Source: Planotetraspora thailandica (lineage in GTDB: Bacteria > Actinomycetota > Actinomycetes > Streptosporangiales > Streptosporangiaceae). Taken from it: DNA of 64,000 bases. Position 1 is the stretch's first letter, and each line of letters opens with the position of its first letter. The translations under genes and the position numbers were made by a program. The DNA lies in contig NZ_BOOR01000012.1 in assembly GCF_016863335.1 (NCBI RefSeq), positions 1 to 64,000 of the forward strand. The letters are read 5' to 3'. The notes beneath the pieces are model-generated. The model had not been told where the DNA came from and did no database searches. It saw only the letters and a list, made by a program, of their open reading frames with translations. Positions 39,534-49,248 of this stretch are shown here, in pieces.

Positions 39534-40397
39534 ATGGACTTCCTGCGCCCCCTGACCTGGGACGAAGCGCTCGCCCTCAAGGCCGGGCGACCGGACGCGA
39601 CGCCGATCCAGGGCGGCACCGACGTCATGGTGGAGATCAACCTGGACAAGGGCCGCCCGGCCGCCCTGCTCGACCTCAACCCGGTGACAGAACTCACCGC
39701 CTGGTCGCAGGAGGGCCCGGTGCTGCGGATCGGCGCCGGCGTGACCTACGCGCGCCTGATCGACGAGCTGGGCTCCCTGCTGCCCGGGCTGGCGCAGGCG
39801 TCGAGGACCGTCGGCTCGCCGCAGATCCGCAACCGGGGCACCGTCGCGGGCAACCTCGGAGCCGCCTCCCCGGCGGGCGACAGCCACCCGCCGCTGCTCG
39901 CCACCGGCGCGATCGTGGAGGCCGAGTCGGTGCGCGGCACCCGGATGATCCCGATCACCGAGTTCTACGCCGGGGTGAAGCGGCACACGCTGGAGCCCGA
40001 CGAGCTGATCCGCGCGGTGCGCGTGCCCGTCGCGACCGGCCCGCAGTATTTCTCCAAGATCGGTACCAGGAACGCCATGGTGATCGCGGTGTGCTCCTTC
40101 GCGATCGCCCTGCACCCGGAGGAGCGGCGGGTCGGCACCGGGATCGGGTCGGCCGCGCCCACCCCGAGACGGGCGCCGGTCGCCGAGGACTTCCTCGCGT
40201 CCGAGCTCGACTGGGAGGGGCACCGGCCACTCGACCCCGAGACGGCCCTGCGGTTCGGAGAGATGGTCGCCGCCGCGGCCTCGCCCATCGACGACGTGCG
40301 GGGGCGGGCGGACTACCGGGTGCACTCGCTGGCCGTGATGGCGCGGCGCACTCTGGGATGGGCATGGAACGAATACACGGGGAGGAGGCAGGCATGA
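39534..40397 (+). CDS. Xanthine-dehydrogenase-type FAD-binding subunit
   Basis: This 287-aa protein is a CoxM/XdhB-like FAD subunit of the molybdenum hydroxylase family: MDFLRPLTWDEALALKAG, IQGGTDVMVEIN (FAD motif), RIGAGVTYARL, GSPQIRNRGTVAGNLGAASPAGDSHPPLLA (second FAD motif) and a C-terminal CO-dehydrogenase-flavoprotein domain. It passes electrons from the iron-sulfur subunit. It overlaps the 2Fe-2S subunit gene by ATGA. In the purine context it should serve xanthine dehydrogenase, but the catalytic large subunit is absent here. Confidence 0.9.
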   Translation: MDFLRPLTWDEALALKAGRPDATPIQGGTDVMVEINLDKGRPAALLDLNPVTELTAWSQEGPVLRIGAGVTYARLIDELGSLLPGLAQASRTVGSPQIRNRGTVAGNLGAASPAGDSHPPLLATGAIVEAESVRGTRMIPITEFYAGVKRHTLEPDELIRAVRVPVATGPQYFSKIGTRNAMVIAVCSFAIALHPEERRVGTGIGSAAPTPRRAPVAEDFLASELDWEGHRPLDPETALRFGEMVAAAASPIDDVRGRADYRVHSLAVMARRTLGWAWNEYTGRRQA

Positions 40398-40873
40398 GGG
40401 TGAACGTCAGCGTCAACGGCGAGCCGATGGCCGCCGACGACGTCTGGGAGGGCGAGAGCCTCCTTTACGTGCTGCGGGAGCGGCTCGGCCTGCCCGGCGC
40501 CAAGAATGCCTGCGAGCAGGGCGAGTGCGGCTCGTGCACGGTCTATCTGGACGGCACGCCGGTCTGCGCCTGCTTGGTCGCGGCCGGACAGGTCGAGGGC
40601 CGCGACGTGGTGACCGTGGAGGGGCTGGCTCCTGCGGGTGAGCTGGACGAGGTGCAGCGCGCGTTCGTGGAGGCGGGAGCCGTACAGTGCGGGTTCTGCA
40701 CTCCCGGCCTGATCGTCCAGGCGCATTCCCTGATCGAGAGCTCGCCCGGCGTGCCGGACGACGCCGAGATCCGCGAGGCCCTGGCGGGCAACCTGTGCCG
40801 GTGCACCGGCTACGAGAAGATCCTCGACGCCGTCCGCCTCGCAGCCGCCCGCAAGAACGGCCCCGCGTCATGA
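40394..40873 (+). CDS. Xanthine-dehydrogenase-type [2Fe-2S] subunit
   Basis: This 159-aa CoxS-like protein has two clusters. The plant-type one is in CEQGECGSCTVYLDGTPVCAC (C-x4-C-x2-C plus a fourth Cys). The second is in VQCGFCTPGLIVQ and LCRCTGYEKI. It relays electrons from the molybdenum site to FAD. Length is typical. Its stop is 26 bp before the locus-3 repeat array. The gene expected next in such operons, the molybdopterin subunit of about 750 aa, is missing. Confidence 0.92.
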   Translation: MRVNVSVNGEPMAADDVWEGESLLYVLRERLGLPGAKNACEQGECGSCTVYLDGTPVCACLVAAGQVEGRDVVTVEGLAPAGELDEVQRAFVEAGAVQCGFCTPGLIVQAHSLIESSPGVPDDAEIREALAGNLCRCTGYEKILDAVRLAAARKNGPAS

Positions 40874-40899
40874 GGCCGCCCAAGGCGAGCCCCTCTCCG

Positions 40900-41019
40900 C
40901 GTGATCATGCAGAAGTTCGGAGAACGCCCCTCCCACCTGCGCATTCTCCGATCGTGATCATGCAGAAGTTCGACGCCGACCCCTCTGACCTGCGAGTTGC
41001 CTGTGCGTGATCATGCAGT
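40900..41019. repeat. 53-bp tandem repeat array, locus 3 (forward orientation)
   Basis: TGATCATGCAGAAGTTCGG-type boxes have TGATCA cores at 40902, 40955 and 41008, exactly 53 bp apart. The second box (CCCACCTGC, CTGACCTGC) is at the same phase as in locus 2. The third unit breaks off at the start codon of the 8-oxoguanine deaminase gene (TGCAGTG, with GTG 41018 as start). The array replaces any normal ribosome-binding region. Confidence 0.9.
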
Positions 41020-42370
41020 GCGGCGGCTCGTCATCGAGAACGCCTACATCGTCCCGATCACAGGCGAGGAGATCCCCTCCGGGCACGTCGTGATCGAGGG
41101 GGACAGGATCACGGCGGTCGGCCCCGGCTCCGCCCCCGTGCTCGACGGCGCCGAACGGATCGACGGCTCCGGCTGCCTGGCCACTCCCGGTTTCGTCAAC
41201 ACCCATCACCACCTCTACCAGTGGGCCTCGCAGGGAGTGACCCCCGACGGCACCCTGTTCGAGTGGCTGGTCGCCAGCTACCGGTTGTGGTCGCGGCTCG
41301 ACGCGGAGGTCGTGTCGGGGGCGGCGACCGCCGGGCTCGCCTGGCTGGCGAGGACGGGCTGCACCACCTCGACCGATCACCACTACGTCTTCCCCAAGGG
41401 CCGCGGCGACCTGTTCGACGCCGAGATCGAGGCGGCCGCCCAGGTGGGCCTGCGCTTCCACCCCTGCCGCGGCTCGATGGACCGCGGCCAGTCGCAGGGC
41501 GGGCTGCCGCCGGACGACGTTGTGGAACAGGCCGACGAGGTCCTCCAGGCCACCGAGGACGCGATCCGGAAATATCATGACCCGTCGTTCGGCTCGATGC
41601 TGCGCATCGCGGTCGCGCCATGCTCGCCGTTCTCGGTCACGGGCGACCTGATGCTCAGGTCGGCGGAGCTGGCCCGCTCGTACGGCGTGCGCCTGCACAC
41701 CCACATCGCGGAGACCGCCGACGAGGACGAGCATTGCCGGGAGCAGTTCGGCATGCTGCCCGTCGAATACCTCGAACAGCTCAACTGGCTCGGCCCGGAC
41801 GTCTGGCTGGCCCACTGCGTCCACCTGACCGACGACGACATCCGCCGCTTCGCCCTGACGGGCACGGGCACCGCCCACTGCCCGTCGTCCAACGGCCGGC
41901 TCGGCGCCGGCATCGCCCGGATCTCCGACCTGCTGCGCGCCGGGGCGCCCGTCGGCCTCGGGGTCGACGGCTCCGCGTCCAGCGAGATGACCCCCCTGGC
42001 GGGCGAGGTGCGCATGGCCATGCTCATGCAGCGCGCCAGGTACGGCCCGCGCGCGCTGACCGCCCGGCAGGCGCTGGAGCTGGCGACCCTCGGCGGGGCC
42101 CGGTGTCTCGGGCGGGACAACGAGATCGGCTCGCTGGAGCCGGGCAAGCTCGCCGACATCGCCCTGTGGCGGCTCGGCGGCTACCACGCGGCGATCGACG
42201 ACCCGGTGGTCGCCTTCGCCTACGGTCAGACCCCGCCCCTGGCCAGGCTCCTCGTGGGCGGCCGGACGGTCGTGGAGGACGGCGAGCTGCGCACCGTCTC
42301 CGACGCCGAGGCCGCGGAGGCCGGGGCCCGGGCGCACCACCGCCTCATGTCGGCCGCGTCCTGGTTGTGA
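41018..42370 (+). CDS. 8-oxoguanine deaminase
   Basis: This 450-aa amidohydrolase converts 8-oxoguanine to urate and so feeds uricase. It shows metal-site HHHLYQWA, TSTDHHYVFP, the substrate loop HPCRGSMDRGQSQGG, HTHIAETADEDEHC, LAHCVHLTDDDI and GVDGSASSEMTPLAGEVR, the fingerprint separating 8-oxoguanine deaminases from other cytosine/guanine deaminases. Start GTG 41018 is the best guess (RRLVIENAYIV matches family N-termini). In-frame starts further upstream would add residues encoded by the repeat. No ribosome site is present. Confidence 0.87.
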   Translation: MRRLVIENAYIVPITGEEIPSGHVVIEGDRITAVGPGSAPVLDGAERIDGSGCLATPGFVNTHHHLYQWASQGVTPDGTLFEWLVASYRLWSRLDAEVVSGAATAGLAWLARTGCTTSTDHHYVFPKGRGDLFDAEIEAAAQVGLRFHPCRGSMDRGQSQGGLPPDDVVEQADEVLQATEDAIRKYHDPSFGSMLRIAVAPCSPFSVTGDLMLRSAELARSYGVRLHTHIAETADEDEHCREQFGMLPVEYLEQLNWLGPDVWLAHCVHLTDDDIRRFALTGTGTAHCPSSNGRLGAGIARISDLLRAGAPVGLGVDGSASSEMTPLAGEVRMAMLMQRARYGPRALTARQALELATLGGARCLGRDNEIGSLEPGKLADIALWRLGGYHAAIDDPVVAFAYGQTPPLARLLVGGRTVVEDGELRTVSDAEAAEAGARAHHRLMSAASWL

Positions 42371-42371
42371 T

Positions 42372-42416
42372 CGTGAACAGTGTGACCGTGAACAGTGTGA
42401 CCATGAACAGTGGAGG
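42372..42416 (+). repeat. 15-bp tandem repeat before allB
   Basis: CGTGAACAGTGTGAC occurs twice (42372-42386, 42387-42401), then a diverged copy CATGAACAGTGGAGG (42402-42416) whose end forms the allB ribosome site. The unit is a multiple of three, so the reading frame would stay open through any copy number. Confidence 0.8.
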
Positions 42417-42420
42417 CGTC

Positions 42421-43740
42421 ATGCGCGAGCCCGCCGACCTCGTCGTGAGGTCACGCCGGGCCGTCACTCCGGAAGGGGAGCGGGCGCTGGCGGTGGCCGT
42501 ACGAGGCGGCGCGATCGCGGCGCTGCGGCCCTACGACGATCCGCCGCCCGCGAGGGAGACCGCCGACCTCGGCGACATCGCCCTGCTCCCCGGCCTGGTG
42601 GACACGCACGTCCACGTCAACGAACCCGGGCGCACGCACTGGGAGGGGTTCGACTCCGCCACCAGGGCGGCCGCCGCCGGCGGCGTGACGACGATCGTCG
42701 ACATGCCGCTCAACTCGCTGCCGCCGACGGTCAACGTGGCAGCCCTCGAAATCAAGAGGAAGGCCGCCAGGGGACGCGTGCACGTCGACACCGGTTTCTG
42801 GGGCGGTGCGATCCCCGGCAACGTGGCAGACCTGAGGCCGCTGCACGAGGCCGGCGTCTTCGGGGTCAAGTGCTTCCTGTCCCCGTCCGGGGTCGACGAG
42901 TTCCCCGCGCTCGACCGCGCCGGTCTGCGCGAGGCGCTGACGGAGCTGGCGTCGTTCGGCGGGCTGCTGATCGTGCACGCGGAGGACCCGGACTCCCTCA
43001 CCGACCCCACCGGCCCGACATATCAGGAATTCCTGGGGTCCCGTACGCAGGACGCCGAACGCAGAGCCGTCGAGCAGGTGATCGAGCTGGCCGCCGGCAC
43101 CGGGGCGCGGGCCCACATCGTGCACGTCTCGGCCGCCGCCTGCATCGAACCCCTGCGGCAGGCCCAGCGGGACGGCGTGCGGATCAGCGCCGAGACCTGC
43201 CCCCACTACCTCACCCTCGCGGCGGAGGAGGTCACCGGGCCCGCCTACAAGTGCTGCCCGCCCGTCAGGGAGGCCCCCAACCGGGACGCCCTGTGGCAGG
43301 CCCTCGCCGACGGCGTGCTCATGGGGATCGTCTCGGACCACTCCCCGTCGACGCCCGACCTCAAGGTGCCCGACTTCGCCGCGGCGTGGGGCGGCATATC
43401 CTCGCTCCAGCTCGGCCTGCCCGTCGTGTGGACCGCCGCGCTCGCCCGCGGGTACGGCCTGTCCGACGTGGTCAGATGGATGGCGCAGGGCCCCGCCGCG
43501 CTGGCCGGCCTGCCGTACAAGGGGGGTCTGCGGGTGGGCGCCGACGCCGATCTGGTCGCCTTCGACCCGGCCGCCGAGTTCACCGTCGACGTGGCCTCCC
43601 TGCACCACCGCAACCCGGTCTCGCCGTACGACGGCAAGACGCTGACCGGTGCGGTGCGGACGACCTGGCTGCGCGGCGTACCCGTCGACTACGTCACGCC
43701 GAACGGGCGATTCCTGACACCGAAGCCTGCCGGGGAGTGA
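42421..43740 (+). CDS. allB: Allantoinase
   Basis: This 439-aa amidohydrolase opens allantoin to allantoate. It has DTHVHVNEPGRTHWEGFDSATRAAAAGGVTTIVDMPLNSLPPT, the carboxylated-Lys motif GVKCFLSPSGVDEFP, LLIVHAEDP, HIVHVSAAACIEPL, AETCPHYLTL, KCCPPVRE and GIVSDHSPSTPDLK (Asp). This is the allantoinase set rather than dihydropyrimidinase. ATG 42421 has GGAGG (42412-42416) 4 nt upstream. Upstream in-frame GTG/ATG codons inside the 15-bp repeat could add a short N-terminal extension. Confidence 0.93.
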   Translation: MREPADLVVRSRRAVTPEGERALAVAVRGGAIAALRPYDDPPPARETADLGDIALLPGLVDTHVHVNEPGRTHWEGFDSATRAAAAGGVTTIVDMPLNSLPPTVNVAALEIKRKAARGRVHVDTGFWGGAIPGNVADLRPLHEAGVFGVKCFLSPSGVDEFPALDRAGLREALTELASFGGLLIVHAEDPDSLTDPTGPTYQEFLGSRTQDAERRAVEQVIELAAGTGARAHIVHVSAAACIEPLRQAQRDGVRISAETCPHYLTLAAEEVTGPAYKCCPPVREAPNRDALWQALADGVLMGIVSDHSPSTPDLKVPDFAAAWGGISSLQLGLPVVWTAALARGYGLSDVVRWMAQGPAALAGLPYKGGLRVGADADLVAFDPAAEFTVDVASLHHRNPVSPYDGKTLTGAVRTTWLRGVPVDYVTPNGRFLTPKPAGE

Positions 43741-43741
43741 G

Positions 43742-44716
43742 ATGACCGATTTCATGAGCCTGCCCGATCTCGCGCTCCGCACGTACGGCGGGGCGGTCGT
43801 CGCCGCCAACGACGAGTCCTTCGCCGAGCGTGAGGCGCTGATCAGGCCGGGCCCTCCGGCCTTCCAGACCCACACCTTCGGAGCGAAGGGCCAGGTCTAC
43901 GACGGGTGGGAGACACGCAGGCGGCGCGAGCCCGGCCACGACTGGGCGGTCGTACGGCTGGGCCTGCCCGGCGTGATCAAAGGCGTCGTCGTCGACACGG
44001 CCTGGTTCAAGGGGAACTATCCGCCCTACGCCTCCGTCGAGGCGTGCGCGATGGACGGATGGCCGTCGCCGGACGAGATCGCCGCGTCGGCCGAATGGGT
44101 GGAGATCGTGTCGAGGTCGTCGCTGAAGGGCGACGCCGTCCACCTGTTCGAGGTGAGCGATCCCCGCCGGTTCACGCACGTGCGGCTCAACATCTTCCCC
44201 GACGGGGGAGTGGCCCGGCTGCGCGTGCACGGGCAGGTCGTGCCCGACCCGGCGTTCCTCCACGGGCTCACCGTCGACCTGGCCGCGCTGGAGAACGGCG
44301 CCGTCGTGGTCGCCTGCTCCGACGAGTTCTACTCCTCGCCCAACAACGTCATCGCCCCCGGCCTGGCCCGCAACCAGTCCGAGGGCTGGGAGACCGCCCG
44401 GCGCAGGGACGGCGGCAACGACTGGCTGGTCGTCGCCCTCGCCGGCCGGGGCACCGTGGCGGTGGCCGAGCTCGACACGGGCAACCTCATCTTCAACGCC
44501 CCCAGCTCGGCCTCGATCCGGGGAATCGACGCGACCGAGGCGGCGCTCGACGACGACCAGGCCTGGTTTCCTCTGCTCGACCGGACGCGGCTGCAACCGG
44601 ACACCCGGCATCGCTTCCGCCTCGACGGCGAACGCCGGATGACCCACGCGCGGCTCGACATCTTCCCGGACGGCGGCATGGCCAGGCTCCGGCTGCTCGG
44701 CACGTTGACCGGCTGA
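43742..44716 (+). CDS. alc: Allantoicase
   Basis: The 324-aa protein is a tandem duplication of the allantoicase domain: repeat 1 (DLALRTYGGAVVAANDESFA to RLNIFPDGGVARLRVHGQVV) and repeat 2 (VDLAALENGAVVVACSDEFYSSPNNVI to RLDIFPDGGMARLRLLGTL). It hydrolyses allantoate to ureidoglycolate and urea. It starts 2 bp after allB. It ends the ureide operon as seen here; ureidoglycolate lyase and urease genes are not in the window. Confidence 0.93.
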   Translation: MTDFMSLPDLALRTYGGAVVAANDESFAEREALIRPGPPAFQTHTFGAKGQVYDGWETRRRREPGHDWAVVRLGLPGVIKGVVVDTAWFKGNYPPYASVEACAMDGWPSPDEIAASAEWVEIVSRSSLKGDAVHLFEVSDPRRFTHVRLNIFPDGGVARLRVHGQVVPDPAFLHGLTVDLAALENGAVVVACSDEFYSSPNNVIAPGLARNQSEGWETARRRDGGNDWLVVALAGRGTVAVAELDTGNLIFNAPSSASIRGIDATEAALDDDQAWFPLLDRTRLQPDTRHRFRLDGERRMTHARLDIFPDGGMARLRLLGTLTG

Positions 44717-44748
44717 CCGCCGGAACCGGAGAGGCGGCTCCCGGCCGG

Positions 44749-46716
44749 CTAGTGCCAGATCGTGATCTGGCTGCCGATCGGCTGCTGGCCCATGGGCCTT
44801 TCGTCGACCACGCGCTGGGTGCCGAGGACGTCGCGGGTCTTGACCTTGAAGCCCGCCGCCTTCAGCTCGTTCTCCGCGTCCTGGACGTTCTTAAACCGCA
44901 CGTCGGGCACGTTGGCCATGTTCTGGCCCGGCTGGTTCTCCCAGGGCCAGTGCCATCCCTGGTCGGGGCCCTTCGAGACGGTCAGCCGCACGGGTGCGCC
45001 CGCGACCGTCTCCGAACCGCCGGGCGGGTCCTGGGCGATCACGGTGCCGGGTTCGGTGTCGTCGGCCGTCTCGTCGATCTGGACGTTGAAGCCCTTCTGG
45101 GTCAGGATCTGCTGGGCCTGGTCGCGCGTCATCTGCGTCACGTCGGGCATGAGCAGTCCGGCGCTGATCACCAGGTTGACGTCGGAGTTCTTCCTGACCT
45201 GCTTGCCCACGACCGGGTTGGTGCGCACCACGAGACCGCGGGGCACGGTGTCGCTGGCGACCTTGCTGACCCGTCCGACGTCCAGCCCGGCCTTCGCGAT
45301 CGCATCACGGGCGGTGGCCTCGTCCATGCCTTCGACCTTGGGCACCGGCACGGTCTCGGGACCCGCGGACGGGATGAGCGTGATCACCGAGCCCCTGGCC
45401 ACCTCTGAGCCCGCGGCGGGCTGGGTCTCCAGAACCATGTTCTTGTCGAGGTGATCGTCGAAGCGAGCTTTGCCGATCTTGATGACGAAGCCCTGGGACT
45501 CGCCCTGCTGCTTGGCCAGCGTGACGTTCCTGTCGGTCAGTTCGGGCACCTTGACGTTGCGGCTCTGGGAGAACCACCAGCCGGTGAGTGCGATTCCCGC
45601 GACCATCAGCAGGGCGAGCCCGGCGACGAACCAGCCGGCTCGGAAGATCCCGGGCTTGCGGGAGCGGGGTGTCTCGGGCGCCGCGGTCAACATGTCGGGC
45701 CGCGGGTGGACCATCGTGCGGGTCACGTTCGCCGGCGGGTTCTGCCTCGGCGTGTTCAGCCCGACGGCCAGCATCTGCCCCGTGCTGTACGGCTCGGCCG
45801 GGGCGGGCTGAGCCGGAGTGGCAGGGGGAGCGGCGTGTGCGCCCGCCTTGGGAAGCTGCTGCGGGGTCTTGGGGAGCTGCCGGTGCACCTGGACGGCGGC
45901 GACCAGCATCGCCGTGGCGTCGGAGGGGCGTTTGGCGGGGTCGCGGTCGGTGGCGGCGGCGACGAGGGCGTCCAGGGGCGCGGGAATGCCCTCGACCAGC
46001 GCCGACGGCACCGGGACGCTGTCGTGCACGTGCCGGTAGGCGACCGACATGGGCGTCTCGCCCTCGTACGGCTGCCGCCCGGTGAGCAGCTCGAACAGCA
46101 TGATGCCGGCCGAGTAGACGTCGCTGCGGGCGTCGGCCACGCCGGCGGTGACCTGCTCGGGCGACATGTAGCCGATCGTGCCGATCATCATGCCGGTCTT
46201 GGTCTGGTTGGTCGCCTCCACGGCGCGGGCGAGGCCGAAGTCGACGACCTTGACCCGCCCGTTGTCGGTGAGCAGGACGTTCTCCGGCTTCACGTCGCGG
46301 TGGATGAGACCGGCCTGGTGGGCGGCGCCGAGGGCCGCCAGCACCGGGATGACGATCTCCAGCGCCTCGCGGGCGGGCAGGCGGCCGCGCTCGCGCAGCA
46401 CGTCGCGCAGCGTCCTGCCGGGCACGTACTCCATCGACAGGTAGACGAGCTTGCCGTCGGTGCCCTGGTCGAAGACCTGAACGATGTTGGGGTGGGAGAG
46501 GCTCGCCACGGACCTGGCCTCGCCGATGAACCGCCGCACGAACTGCGGGTCCTCTGCGAGCGTGTGATGCATCACCTTGACAGCGACGGTACGGTCGAGC
46601 CGGATGTCCAGTGCCAGGTAGACGGAGGCCATTCCACCCCGGGCGATCCGGGACTCGACGCGATAGCGTCCGTCGAGCAGGTGCCCGACGATCGGGTCGG
46701 TCAGCGTCGTGTCCAC
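44749..46716 (-). CDS. Membrane Ser/Thr protein kinase with four PASTA domains
   Basis: This 655-aa PknB-type kinase has an N-terminal catalytic domain: ARGGMASVYLALD glycine loop, VAVKVMHH with Lys47, GLIHRDVKPENVLL, VVDFGLARAVE and GTIGYMSPEQV. A Pro/Ala-rich juxtamembrane region and a single TM helix (WFVAGLALLMVAGIALTGWW, about 390-410) follow. Four extracellular PASTA repeats sense muropeptides or lipid II. It likely coordinates cell-wall growth. GTG 46716 lies 7 nt after TAAACT. The Rv2175c-like gene nearby recalls the mycobacterial PknL-Rv2175c kinase-substrate pair. Confidence 0.92.
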   Translation of the reverse strand: MDTTLTDPIVGHLLDGRYRVESRIARGGMASVYLALDIRLDRTVAVKVMHHTLAEDPQFVRRFIGEARSVASLSHPNIVQVFDQGTDGKLVYLSMEYVPGRTLRDVLRERGRLPAREALEIVIPVLAALGAAHQAGLIHRDVKPENVLLTDNGRVKVVDFGLARAVEATNQTKTGMMIGTIGYMSPEQVTAGVADARSDVYSAGIMLFELLTGRQPYEGETPMSVAYRHVHDSVPVPSALVEGIPAPLDALVAAATDRDPAKRPSDATAMLVAAVQVHRQLPKTPQQLPKAGAHAAPPATPAQPAPAEPYSTGQMLAVGLNTPRQNPPANVTRTMVHPRPDMLTAAPETPRSRKPGIFRAGWFVAGLALLMVAGIALTGWWFSQSRNVKVPELTDRNVTLAKQQGESQGFVIKIGKARFDDHLDKNMVLETQPAAGSEVARGSVITLIPSAGPETVPVPKVEGMDEATARDAIAKAGLDVGRVSKVASDTVPRGLVVRTNPVVGKQVRKNSDVNLVISAGLLMPDVTQMTRDQAQQILTQKGFNVQIDETADDTEPGTVIAQDPPGGSETVAGAPVRLTVSKGPDQGWHWPWENQPGQNMANVPDVRFKNVQDAENELKAAGFKVKTRDVLGTQRVVDERPMGQQPIGSQITIWH

Positions 46717-46723
46717 CCGCCCG

Positions 46724-46729
46724 AGTTTA
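46724..46729 (-). promoter_or_regulatory. Leaderless-type -10 hexamer TAAACT
   Basis: On the minus strand TAAACT is followed by 7 nt and GTG 46716, which fixes the kinase start. No ribosome site lies between. Confidence 0.5.
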
Positions 46730-46845
46730 CGGGTGATTTGCCACGCGCAGGGCGCGCGAATCCCAAACTGAGACCTTTTCACGTGTCAATTCGCGGCCAA
46801 CTTGAGGCGCGTTTGGCGCGATAACCGGAATATCCGGCGTTTATT

Positions 46846-49021
<2,176 letters not shown>

Positions 49022-49024
49022 AGC

Positions 49025-49111
49025 GCTCCCTTCGCCGGCATTACCCGGATCAGGTCGATTGCGGTCGAGAGCCGGATGCTCTCCTCTCAGCCCGGCCTGC
49101 CGGGCTCCCGC
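49025..49111 (-). promoter_or_regulatory. TPP (THI-box) riboswitch upstream of thiO
   Basis: Read on the minus strand, the element opens with GCGGGAGCC. It has CTGAGA (49085-49090) in the pyrimidine-binding arm, then ACCTGATC (49048-49055) and GTAATGCC (49037-49044) of the pyrophosphate arm, and closes with GCGAAGGGAGC. These are the conserved TPP aptamer segments in order. The closing strand contains the thiO ribosome site, so TPP binding would block translation. No separate terminator is visible. Confidence 0.93.
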
Positions 49112-49236
49112 GCGTCTACCTCTCTAGCCTAGCCCTGATCAGAAGATTCACGCACAACCCGGTCATTACTCATTGTGCATAGTACTTAGCCAATTTGTTA
49201 TCCAATCTCCATTGGCGGGTGGGTACGTCGGCAATC

Positions 49237-49242
49237 TATGGT
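49237..49242 (+). promoter_or_regulatory. Leaderless-type -10 hexamer TATGGT
   Basis: TATGGT ends 6 nt before GTG 49249, which agrees with the natural flavoprotein N-terminus. No ribosome site lies between. Confidence 0.5.
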
Positions 49243-49248
49243 CAGGTG

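Noticed and set aside
41620-42420. Upstream extension of the allantoinase frame
   Set aside because: It overlaps the 8-oxoguanine deaminase gene in another frame and reads as Arg/Pro-rich shadow; the GGAGG-preceded ATG 42421 starts the family homology.
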